Shown here: piece by piece, positions 46,029 to 57,300 of the stretch
Layout: the number at the start of each line of letters is the position of its first letter
Position numbering within the stretch: position 1 is the first letter of the stretch
Origin: Elephas maximus indicus
Taxonomy: Eukaryota; Chordata; Mammalia; Proboscidea; Elephantidae
DNA: 64,000 nt
Assembly (NCBI RefSeq): GCF_024166365.1
Contig: NC_064820.1
Span: 56,025,501 to 56,089,500, forward strand
Direction: 5' to 3'
Translations under genes and position numbers: made by a program
The notes under the pieces: generated by a model
Databases searched by the model: none
What the model was told of the DNA's origin: nothing
What the model saw: the letters and a program-made list of their open reading frames with translations, nothing else

Positions 46029-46212
46029 ACATACATATACACACACACTGTATTCATCTCATGCGCTCACTTTACATTCAAGAGATGCAACTTAAGAAGG
46101 CTGAGGCTGTAACCAGCCATAGGTATCTAGGCTCTTACATTTCATCAGCGACCACAAGGACGTCTTGTAGGAACCTTAAACTGCCTTCAAAGTTTAGGGT
46201 CTTGGTGTAAAA

Positions 46213-46362
46213 TCTTGCTACTCAAAGTATGGTCCACAGACAGGCTTTGCTACATCAACAGGGAGACTTAAAAATGCAGGTCTTAAGCACGCCTACTGAA
46301 TCCGAATCGAAAGTTTAAAAAGTTTCCCAGATGAAGCGTATCACAATAAAGTTTGAGAAGTA
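46213..46362 (-). mobile_element. MER5-type hAT remnant
   Basis: ctactcaaagtatggtccac, cctactgaatccgaatcg, aaagtttgagaag: reverse-oriented MER5-like sequence. Confidence 0.6.
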
Positions 46363-47424
46363 AAACTTATTTCTTGAAATAAGATACATCCTTGGAATAG
46401 AGGGAGAAAGAGAAAAAAAAAAAAAATCAGCCAAACTGCCGCCAGAATGCAAAATCATGATCACCTATGTTGTTTTTTTTCTCAGTAAGCAGGGGTGATT
46501 ACGTGTTTTTCACTTTAAGGATCAAGAGTCACGCATATGCTGAACTTCTAAGACAAGCTACCTGCCGGGGCTCACAGACTGGCCGACACTGTATAGATGG
46601 CACACTTTCTGCAAAGCCTGGGAGGTAAGTGCTGCCCTTAAACACCACAATGAACAATCGTCTACCACGCACACGTGAGGTGATCTTGCACCTGCCTTCC
46701 GGCCCATCACAACTCTGCCGAACCAAAGGCAGCTTACTGTAAAGCCACCACTACATATGTGTGTTTGCTACGTAATTTACATCGAAACAGAACTTTAAAA
46801 GGAACGTTAGCTTCCTCCCCTCACCCTGCCACAGAGCTATTATAGAAATGCTGCTAGACTTGTATTAAATCTATGCAAAAGCCACCATTTGTCCCACACA
46901 AACTGGAAAAACATATTATATTTACTCGCCTAAAAAAAAAGGAATTTTATTCTAAATCACCTTTTAAAAATTACAAACAGCATTTTTAAAACTAAGATGT
47001 CAATTAAAGATTAGAAATCATCTTACACAAAACCAGAGCCTAGTTCTCATTTAAGGACCATTCTGATATAATTTAAAGAAAATGTCTACTAAACTGTACT
47101 TTTTGGTTCTATGCAACATGAAAGTTTAATAGATGAAAAATGGAAGCAAGTTGCTCTTACTACAGCCCTTACTATAACTTCATTCTGCCACCCTCTGCTG
47201 CATGATCTACCTAACTACATCATACAAACCATTACCTGCTGAGAGGCCTTCAACTTCTACCCTGTAACCACGTGTCATGGTATAGGAGTGAGGAAGGAAG
47301 TGGAAAAGTTGCACCAGACACTCATTCTTTCAGGCAGGTACTTTAGATCATCCACAAGTCCTTCAACTACACATGTCAGCTGTGTGTAATCTGGCATGCC
47401 ATACTTAACACAAACAGCATTGAT

Positions 47425-47600
47425 ACCCATTCATTAGTACATGCTGTGAGCTCATGTGCTGGTCTAGGCACTTTGGACAGGGCAGAGACAAAGTTTTCAA
47501 CCTCACCAAATGTACAGTCTAGTGGAGATAAAGCAATGCAGTACAACAGGTAGAGAGTGGTTAAGTGCCACAACAAAATATAAAGCCAGGTAAGCGGACA
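47425..47600 (+). mobile_element. LINE-2 fragment, left
   Basis: gctggtctaggcactttgga and aaatgtacagtctagtggag are L2 3'-end hallmarks. The same element probably resumes at 47911. Confidence 0.55.
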
Positions 47601-47613
47601 TGATTAGTTTGCC

Positions 47614-47687
47614 TGGGCGTATCGTTCAGTGGTAGACTGTATGTTTTCATGTATGAGGCCCCAGGATCCGTCCCCAACACCTCCACA
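47614..47687 (+). pseudogene. tRNA-like pseudogene or tRNA-derived SINE head
   Basis: gcgtatcgttcagtggtaga resembles a tRNA A box and ggatccgtcccc a damaged B box, about 75 bp in all. The stems do not pair well, so it is not a working tRNA. It may be a lone tRNA-derived repeat. Confidence 0.4.
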
Positions 47688-47702
47688 GACGCTTGCCTTT
47701 AA

Positions 47703-47910
47703 GGAACCCTGGTGGTGCAGTGGTTAAAGTGTTTGGCTACTAATCAAATGGTCAGCAGTTCAAATCCACCAGCCGTTCCTTGGGAGAAGGATACAGCAGT
47801 CTGCTCCCATGAAGATTTACAGCCTTGGAAACCCTGTGGGGCAGTTCCACCCTGTCCTACAGAATCGCTATGAGTTGAAATGAACTCCACAGCAGTGGGT
47901 GGGTTTTAAA
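47703..47910 (+). mobile_element. AfroSINE, long form, inserted in L2
   Basis: aaccctggtggtgcagtggt, cagcagtctgctcccatgaa, gcagttccaccctgtcctac. L2-like sequence lies on both sides. Confidence 0.9.
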
Positions 47911-48310
47911 TACGGCAGTCAGGGAGACTACACAGGGGGCTATTACAAAATGAAATAAAGCAATAAAACAGAATAAGGGACTACCTGGAGGAAGAGCACT
48001 CCAGACGGACAGGTAAAGGCCTAAGACATGAATAAACTTACTAGGTACCAGCCACAGCAAGACAGGGAGCTTGGGGCAGGAGAGAAGGTAAGAAGAGCAG
48101 GCAGGGGCCCAATCATGTTGGGTCGTGTAGGCCATGGTAACAACTTTGAAGCTTAATGATGTGATTAGCTAATGGAAGATTCTGAGTAGATGATGAAATG
48201 ATTCAACTTCTAAGATTACTGTGTATGGAGAATGGAGCAGGGAGAAGGGAAGGGCAACAGCAGGGGGACTACCAGCAAGGAGACCACTGCAGTAGTCCAA
48301 GAGAAATGGA
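47911..48310 (+). mobile_element. LINE-2 fragment, right
   Basis: ctggaggaagagcactccag, aggtaaaggcctaagacatg and gcagtagtccaagagaaatg are typical of L2 bodies. Confidence 0.6.
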
Positions 48311-49242
48311 GGGTTGGGTGGGACCAAGGAAGCAGCAGTAGGAGGAGGAAGTGGCTGGATTCAGGATACACGTAGGAGTCTCTTTTCTAACTCTTCGAAA
48401 GGTTCTGAGAGCAAGACTCAAGCTACTGGCTTTCAAACTACTATTTCTTACAACACATTGAAAATATACCGTGACTCTAAACATCATATGCAAATGACAA
48501 AAAACATCCACAAAATATTTCATTCATTGGCCTTCTGCTGTTACTTTCATTCAAAGAAGACGAAATTGTGTTTGTTTTGCTACCAGTTCAAAAATACTTG
48601 AAAAAGCTGAATTTTCTACTTTTTGAGTGGACTTACCTAGCTATCATCCGTAGTGACAGCTCCAAAGTGACCTTGAAACCTTCTAGGCAATCTGCATAAA
48701 GCTATTTCTTTCTTTTTTTAAATGTTATTCTTCTGATTCCTTGAGCAGCCAAGTTACAGAGATACAATGGCTAAGTAACAGTGATGCTAATGCCAGCCCT
48801 AATATCTCAGCCACCAATTAACTCTGCCACTTCCTGAGGAAGCAGAGGTCAACAAAGATCCTGTTTAAACTTCCAGGGATATATCTGGGATACCCCAGAT
48901 TAACTCCTTCACCTCTGTATTGGGAACTTAAAAGCGTAATTGTCTGTGTGCCAGATTTAAAGTCTACTTAATGAAGGCATAATTCTTTAAAAACATGTTC
49001 AGAAAGTGTTATGTTCTTCAAAAATAAATAACATCGATAAAGAACCTCTTAAGAAATATTTAAGAAGAAAAATCTTAAAATCCAAATTTCTCATATTAGC
49101 ATATGCAACAACATAAACATATTAGTAACATAGGAGCAGTATTTATAGTGGCACAGTAACCCTTTGGTAAGGTGCTTTCAGAGGTAAAGTAACTGACTCT
49201 GTCCAATATCTAGCCCCTGTTCTCAAATGGGGGTAGCTTAAA

Positions 49243-49414
49243 GTTTGCTGTTGTTGTTGTTGTTAGGTGACACTGAGTCATTCCTGACTTATAACGACCC
49301 TATAGGACAGAGCAGAACTGCCCCACAGGGCTTCCAAGGAGCGGCTGGTGGATTTGAACTGCTGAACCTTTGGTTAGCAGCCGAGCTCTTAACCACTGTA
49401 CCACCAGGGGTCCA
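49243..49414 (-). mobile_element. AfroSINE with (TGT)n/RTE-type tail
   Basis: Begins with five TTG units and ttaggtgacactgagtcatt, the RTE-like tail, then the AfroSINE body to ccaccaggggtcc. Confidence 0.9.
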
Positions 49415-49476
49415 GGTTAGAGTTTAGTAGAAGGGAAAGGAAGGTTCTGAATTCACAGAGTGTTAGGCTGAAACCA

Positions 49477-49680
49477 GGAGCCCTGGTGGTGCAATGGTTA
49501 AGCACTTGGTTGCTAACTGGAAGGTTAGTCGTTCGAACCCACTCAGCAGCTTCTCGGAACAAAGAGCTGGCCATCTCCTCCCATAAAGATTACGGGCTAG
49601 GAAACTTTAAGAAGCAGTTCTACTCTGTCATATAGGGTCACTTTAAGTCAGAACCGACTCTATGGCACACAACAACAAAG
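49477..49680 (+). mobile_element. AfroSINE, long form, RTE-type CAACAA tail
   Basis: ggagccctggtggtgcaatg, gccatctcctcccataaaga, then gactctatggcacacaacaa. The tail equals the end of the RTE at 60338. Confidence 0.9.
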
Positions 49681-49782
49681 GCTGATACCAGAAAGGCAAC
49701 CCTGTCAGTGTAAAGAGGTAGGTGGAGGGTTTGTCTGCCTTCCTGGTATTTTTCTGGCTCGGTCTCTCTGGATCAGGCCGAG

Positions 49783-49924
49783 AAACCCCACTGCCATCAA
49801 GTCGCGTTTCCAAGACTGGAAGCAGACTGCCACATCTTTCTCCCATGTTGCTACTGGTGGGTTTGAACTTCTGTCCTTTCAGTTAGCAGTCGAGCACTTA
49901 ACCGCTTGTGCCACCAGGGCTCCT
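49783..49924 (-). mobile_element. AfroSINE, internally deleted
   Basis: Tail cactgccatcaagtcgcgtt joins directly to tccaagactggaagcagact, losing the central segment; head end ccaccagggctcc. Confidence 0.8.
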
Positions 49925-51242
49925 AGGCCAAGGAATAAGTCCCAAGTAACCAGGAGATTGCTGAAGTTAATGTGGCTGTCCTGGATGCTGAATCACCCCA
50001 CTGGTACTTAACCTTGGTGGACAAGGGCCACCAGGTGAGTGCCTGGCACAGAACAGGTATTCAATATTTACTGAATAAGTGACTTTCTTAGGTAAAAACA
50101 ATGTTTTCACTAAATGTAACAAATAATATTACTAGGTTTCTTATTTGTGGAAGAAACAAGGAAAAAAAGAAAAAAAAGCCTCGATCTGTGTCTGAAAGTA
50201 GTATTTTTTCTCAATATGCGTACTGCAAATTATGCAATGATGACAACTGCCCAAAGTATGTCAATATTTTATTATTTTAAGAACTATGTGCGACTTATAC
50301 ACTCACATCTATCTGGACAGGGTACAGGCTGACCAAGCAGCAACTGGATATTGTTCAGTATAAAGGTCTCGTAGAAAACTGATTATTAATGGCTTCACAA
50401 ATGAGGCTGTATAAGCAACTAAAAACCAGAGTATCTGAGAATGCTTTAATAAATGGTATCATTTTCCTTTTTAATTGGTTGTGGATCAAATTTTAAACAT
50501 TAACACCGTTCGAACACAAACTATGTTGTTAATTTGCCCGGTTTTAAATTTTTATCCTAAGCTTTACACTGATACAATATTAATAGCTAATAAAATGCAA
50601 AAAGTAAGGTAAGAGCATAGACTGGGAAATACTAGAAACGTCCGTATTATAAAATACCTTAGGTATTATTAATGAAAAAAAAAAAACATAAAAAATATAG
50701 TTTTTAATTTTTTTATATCATGGGATTATTTCATCTCAGTTAATACTTTAAATATATAAGTTCTAAAAAATACATCAGATTGAGACTTTCTAATAACAGA
50801 TTTTTATACCATTCAGCTCTGCCAACATTCATGTCATGTACCCCTGATAACAACAATATCACTGAATGTGAGGGGAGGAGGGACAGGAGGGAGGAAGGCT
50901 CTCTCTGAGATAGTAACAGTCAGCGATGAGGGGTCACACGTCAATGTGAGCCAAATTACAATCCGAACTCAGCCATGGAATGGTAGGTCAACCACAGGCA
51001 TTTTTCCTCACATTGAAATTATCCCATTTCTTCTCTAGAGCCCTTCCTCTGTATCTAGTTCTTAGATAAGCCCTCATGGTGCACACTGACTTCTTTTGCC
51101 TTTTTTTTTCCTCCCTTTTGTCCCGGTGTGACAAACAAGATATTGTGCTTCAGTAAACAAAACTGTAGGGAAAGAAATTCAAAATGTGACCGGAGATAAA
51201 AGTCTACCACATTTAAAACTGAGTGCTCTGAAGATATGTGAT

Positions 51243-51311
51243 TTAATCGTTAGTTCCCCAAAAGCATTCTTTGTTTCTTTTCCAAGATGATGATGACTCT
51301 TCATACATTTC
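51243..51311 (-). CDS. MOCS2: MOCS2B last coding exon
   Basis: 69 nt after cttttctag: [22 protein letters not shown], then TAA. It follows a 4.9-kb intron that contains a large RTE element. The KECFW signature of the human C-terminus is kept, with one extra serine. Confidence 0.94.
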   Translation of the reverse strand, partial: EMYEESSSSWKRNKECFWGTND

Positions 51312-54300
51312 CTAGAAAAGAGAAGCGTGACGTGTATTCAGAATAGAACACTTTAGTAAATGCAAATGTATTTGAACACATCAGCAAGTGAAAACCATAT
51401 CCATTTAAATCTGCTACTCTTTTAACAATCCAATAAATATTTGTATAAAGCCCTGTGAGCAGAAAAATAAATAAACATGTTCCCTACATTTAAGGACTCC
51501 CAATCCAATAGAGACAGACAGACAGACAAGGAACGATAACATGACAAGCTGCAACCACGGAGGGGAGGAAATGATTCATTACATCTGGGGCCATGACAGG
51601 GAGCAGCACAGGTCTTAAATATTTTTTCATTCCAAACACACCCACTACCTCAACATTTCTAAATATGCTTTTCCAAATGCAGAAGGGTTATTTCCATTAG
51701 TTGTTCAAGTAAATGATCATCTATGGAAGTACTTATACAGGAGAGAGTGGCAATCCGGTGAGACCCGCTCTATAAAGTATGCGCCCTGGCTACCTGCCCA
51801 CCCTCCTCCCTCTATCACAGATGGCCTCAAAGCACAGGCTGGGACTAGAATCTGACTTGAATTTAGATAATTTGTGGAAAGGAAAGGAAAAAGAAAAAAT
51901 CATTTGCTCTTCTCACTCTCTACTCAGATTCTATTTCTGCAGGGGTTGGAATTCAAATGTGACTGTCCTCTGAACACCTGTACATCCCCCAGTCCTCTGT
52001 GTTGTTGTTAGGTGCCATCTGGTCAGTACGGAATCACAGCAATCCTGTGTACAACAGAACAAAACACTGCCCGGTCCCACGCCATCCTCAAAACTGTTGC
52101 TATGTTTGAGTCCATCATTGCAGCCACCGTGACAATCCATCTCACTGAAGGTCTTCCTGTTTTTCACTGACCGTCTACTTTACCAAGCACGATATCCTTC
52201 TCCAGGGACTGGTCCCTCCTGATAACATATCCAAGGTATGTGAGACCAAGTCTTGCCACTCTTGCTTTTAAGGAGCATTCTGGTTGTACTTCTTCCAAGA
52301 CAGATTTGTTTGTCCTTCTGGCCATCTGTGGTATATTCAATATTATTCACCAGTACCATAATTCAAAGGTATCAATTCCTTTTTTTTTTTTTTTTGGTCT
52401 TCCTTATTCATTGTCCAGCTTTTGCATGTATATGAGGTTACTGAAAACACCATGACTTGGATCATGCACACCTTAGTCATTAAAGTGACATCTGTGCTTT
52501 TTTAACACTTTAAAGACATCTTTCGCAGCAGATTTTTCCAGTGCAACAAGTCCTTTGATTTCTTGACTGCTGCTTCCATGGGCATTGATAGGGGATACAA
52601 GTAAAATGAAATCCTTGACAACTTCAATCTTTTCTCCGTTTATCATGATGTTGCTCATTGGTCCAGTTGTGAGGATTTTTGTTTTATGTTGAGGTGTAAT
52701 CCATACTGAAGGCTGTGGTCTTTGATCTTCATTAGTGTTTCAAGTCCTTTTCACTTTCAGCAAGCAAGGTTCTGTCATCTGCATATCGCAGGTTGTTAAT
52801 GAGTCTTCCACCAATCCTGATGTTCCGTTCTTCTTCATATAGTCCAGCTTCTTGGATTATTTGCTCAGCATACAGATTGAATAACTATGATCAAAGGATA
52901 CAACTGACACACACCTTTCCTGAATTTAAACCATGCAGTATCCCCTTGTTCTGTCTGAACAACTGCCTCTTGGTCTAAGTACAATCAAGTGTTCTGGAAT
53001 TCCCATTCTTTGTAATGTTATCCATAATTTGTTATGATCCACACAGTCCAATGCCTTTGCACAGTCAGTAAAACACAGGTAAACATCCTTCTGGTATTCT
53101 CTGCCTTCAGCCATGATCCATCTGATATCAGCAATGATATCCCTCATTCCATGTCCTCTTCTGAATTCGGCTTGATATATGGCAATTCCCTGTCAATATA
53201 CTGCTGTAACCGCTTTTAAATGATCTTCAGTGAAATTTTGTATGTGATAGCAATGATATTATTTGGTAATTTTCACATTCTGTTGGATCACCTTACTTTG
53301 GAATGGGTACAATTATGGATCTTTTCCAGTCAGTTGGCCCGGTAGCTAAATTTCTTGGTATAGACAAGTGAGTGCTTCCAGCACTGCATCTGTTTGTTGA
53401 ACCCTCTCAATTGGTATTCCGCCAACTCTCGGAGCCTTGTTTTTCACCAATGCTTTCAGTGCAGCCTGGACTTCTTCCTTCAGTACCACTGGTTCTTGAT
53501 CATATACTAGTTCCTGAAATGGCTGAACATCAATCCATTCTCTTTGGCACAGTGACTCTGTGTATTCCTTCCATCTTCTTTTGATGCTTCCTGTGCCATT
53601 TAATTTTTTCCCTGTAGAGTCTTTCAATATGGCAACTCAAGCTTGAATTTTTTCTTCAGTTCTTTTGGCTTGAGAAATGCTGAGCATGTTCTTCCCTTTA
53701 GTTTTCTATCTCCAGGTCTTTGCACACGTCATTATAATACTTTGTCTTTTCAAGCCACCCTCTGAAGTCTTCTGTTCAGCTCTTTTACTTCGTCATTTCT
53801 TCCTTTCGCTTTAGCTACTCTACGTTCATGAGCAAGTTTCAGTGTCTATTCTGACATCCATTTTGGTCTTTTTCTTTCCTGTCTTTTTAATGACCTCTTG
53901 CTTTCTTCATGTATGATGTCCTTGATGTCATTCCACAACTCATCTCTGGTCTTCAGTCATTAGTGTTCAATGAATGCCTCAAATCTATTCTGGAGATGGT
54001 CTCTAAATTCAGGTGGGATATACTCAAGGTCGTGCTTTGGCTCTCGTGGACTTGTTCTAATTTTCTTCAACTTCAACTTGAACTTGCAGAGGAGCAACTG
54101 ATGGTTTGTTTGGCTTCTAGTCTTGTTCTGACTGATGATATTGAGCTTTTCCATTGTCTTTTTCCACAGATGTAGTTGATTTGATTCCTGTGTATTACAT
54201 CTGGCCAGGTCCACATGTATAGTCACCGTTTATGCTCTTGAAAAAAGTTAATTTGTAATGAAGAGGTTGTTGGTCTTGCAAAACTCTATCATGAGATCTC

Positions 54301-57300
54301 CGGCGTCGTTTCTATCACCAAGGCCCTATTTTCCAACTACCGATCCTACCAGCATTGTATCAGACAATGTTCTGCTGCTATTCATAAGGTTTTCACTGGC
54401 CAATTTTTCCAGATGTAGACTGCCAGGTCCTTCTTCTTAGTCTGCCTTAGTCTGGAAGCTCAGCTGAAATCTGTCCACCAAGGGTGACTGTCATAGATTG
54501 AACTGTGTCCCCCCAAAATGTGTGTCAACTTGGTTAGGCCATGATTCCCAATATTGTGTGGTTGTCCTCCATTTTGTGATTGTAATTTTATGTTAAAGAG
54601 GATTGGAGGGGGACTGTAACACCCTTACTAAGGCCACGTCCCTGATCCAATGTTAAAGGAGTTTTCTCGGGGTGTGGCCTACACCACCTTTTATCTTATA
54701 AGAGATAAAAGGAAAGAGAAGTAGACAGTGGGGACCTCATACCACCAAGAAAGCAGTGCCAGGAGCAAAGCATGTTCTTTGGACCTGAGGTTCCTATGTG
54801 GAGGAGCTCCCAATCCACAGGAAGACTGATGACCAGGGCCTTCCTCCAGAGCCGACACAGAGAGAAAGCCTTCCCCTGGACCTGAAGCCCTGAGTTTGGA
54901 CTTCTAGCCTACCAGACTGTGGGAGAATAAATTTCTCTTTGTTAAAGCCATCCACCTGTATTTCTGTTATAGGAGCACTAGATGACTAACACAATGACCC
55001 TGCTGGTATCTGAAATACCAGTGGCAAAGTTTCCAGTATCACAGCAACACACAAGCTATCATAGTATGATAAAATGACACATAGCGGAATCCCCTATAGA
55101 CAGAGAAAAGCAAACAGAAAGCCAAGATAGTCCTGAAAGCATAAAAATGAGAGGATATTCCAACTCCTGCCTTTTTCCTTATTTTCTGAGGCTATCCTTT
55201 CATCTAGTTTCTGTCAGCTATCTACTGTCTCACAGCTCATTTTAGTATTACTCTTCCTACCTCTCCCTCCTCTGATGCCTGCCTCGTGGACTATCAGAAT
55301 TATGACAGCGCTGTTCATACCAAAGCAGCTGTATATCTCAGCTTTATTAACACAGTCCCCTTTCACACGTATCCTATCTTCTAACCCAAAACAGATCTAT
55401 ATCACAACGGGTTTCAATTTTTATTCAGAAAGTATGGTCACTAAATTTCACAGGCCATGGCTCAGAGCCCAGTTTGCTCATCCCTACCACTCACTGGGAC
55501 AGCAAGCTCCTAGGAAGGATGGGAGACTCACCCTTGAAAAGTCTTAGTCCTCTGCTCTGGCCTTCTGGCCTACCAAGGAGTTAATTAATCCCTCAGCTCT
55601 GCTAACAGTATTCTACACCAGGGGAGAAGGTAGGGAGCAGGCCTTTTCATGCCCTTAGAATTCTCTATTTAATCAAAGAATTTTTACTTTATTGATTGGT
55701 TTTACTTATTGACAGAAAATAAGTTATAATTCCCTATTTATGCTTTAAAATCCACTCACTAAGCATTTTCTCATAGGAAGCAATACCTTCCCACACCTTT
55801 TTTTTTCCCCCCTGAATACGAGATGTAGGAGAAGGGCCATTTGCCTCAAGGAATCTCATTTTAGCCACTGCCTAAATAGTTATACATTATTTTCACTCTC
55901 CAAAGGAAAGATGAGAACTCAAGGGAGATGATTTCATATATGGACCACTGGTACAGTTCAGAGTAGGAATCTTAACTCTTACCACTTGTTGAGGCTTACT
56001 CTGTGGCATACACTATTTGGAGCACTTGTTTTTCATGCTCAAGAAATGTTGGAAAGGAGATATTACTTAAAAGCCCTATTTCACAGATAAAGAAAATAAG
56101 TTTCTATAAAGTCAGGTGTGGGGCATATATACAAACTATATGTACTTTTACTTCTTATCCTTTCTCTAATAGTCCCTGAGAAAAACCATGTCCAAATGGC
56201 AAAATTAGATATCTTCTTAACTTACCTTTTTCCATATAGGCACCTGGGCTTTTAAATTGTCAATGGCATAGCTTACAGCTTCCAGGGATGCAGCCCTATG
56301 GGCTGAGGACACAGCAATTATAATGCTGGCTTCTGACACAGGGACCAAGCTTTAACAAGATGAAGAAAACAACTTACCATCAACTCTGAATCTATGTGTA
56401 AAGAATCTGCTAGACACATGAAAATAAACTACACTAAGTGCTCCTAGAACTATACTCTAGTTCTATTTTATTTGAAGATCTTGTCTAGTAATTCTTCCCA
56501 GGTGCATTCAGCAGAGAGGATGCCGAGGTTGTGGCTAATGTGTTAGCATCCATCCACTAAACCTGTTTGATGGGCACCAAGAAGAAGAAGACCTTTCACT
56601 AATTCAACAAACACCTGACTCAAATGAACAAGGCACAGTGTCAGGTAATGCCTAAAACTACATAATTATAGTTTAATGTAGAATTTAAAATATTAAACAT
56701 AGAATTTAAAATATTAAAATAGTAATGAATAGGAAGTATAACGCAGGATTTAAAATATTAAAATAGTAATAAATAGGAAGCAACAGGGTTGATAACATTA
56801 ATTACTGATAAAATTAATGACTATTAACAAAATTATAATTGCTAAAAACAAAACAATAGCTAATAAAATATGATACACACAGTCTCAATCACTGGTTTCT
56901 TCTTAAAGCCTAGAACCCTACTCTTCTCGGTGGTATAATAGGCAAACTAATTTAATGGCCTTCGAAGGCATTTACATGGAAAAGAATCTCTAGCATACTG
57001 TCATATAAACTGAGTCCAGACCACAGAACAATTCTGACAAAGCCTCAAGGACTTTACCACATCAGCACAGGCGTTTAGGCCCAGGGTCTAGAAGTCTTTC
57101 ACATTTGCACTTGTTTCTGTTTACCACACCAGAGGCAACAAGAGCTCCCAACGTTACAACACGAGCTGCCTTTGAAAGCACTCGTGAGGTAGCTCTACGG
57201 CCCTCCAGACATACTACACAAATATTCCTCTTTTGGTAGTCTATGAAAGATTTCAGAATTGGACTTAGTACAAAGGGGAAAACAACTATACTTAACTTTT

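Larger units (their letters stand above)
46940..51242 (-). other. MOCS2: MOCS2 3' UTR and intergenic DNA (border uncertain)
   Basis: Sequence downstream of the MOCS2B stop. AATAAA on the - strand occurs at + coordinates 50268-50273 and 46946-46951, giving a 3' UTR of about 1.0 or 4.3 kb; the sequence does not decide. Between these points lie four AfroSINEs, L2 pieces and AT-rich DNA with no convincing reading frame. Confidence 0.4.
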
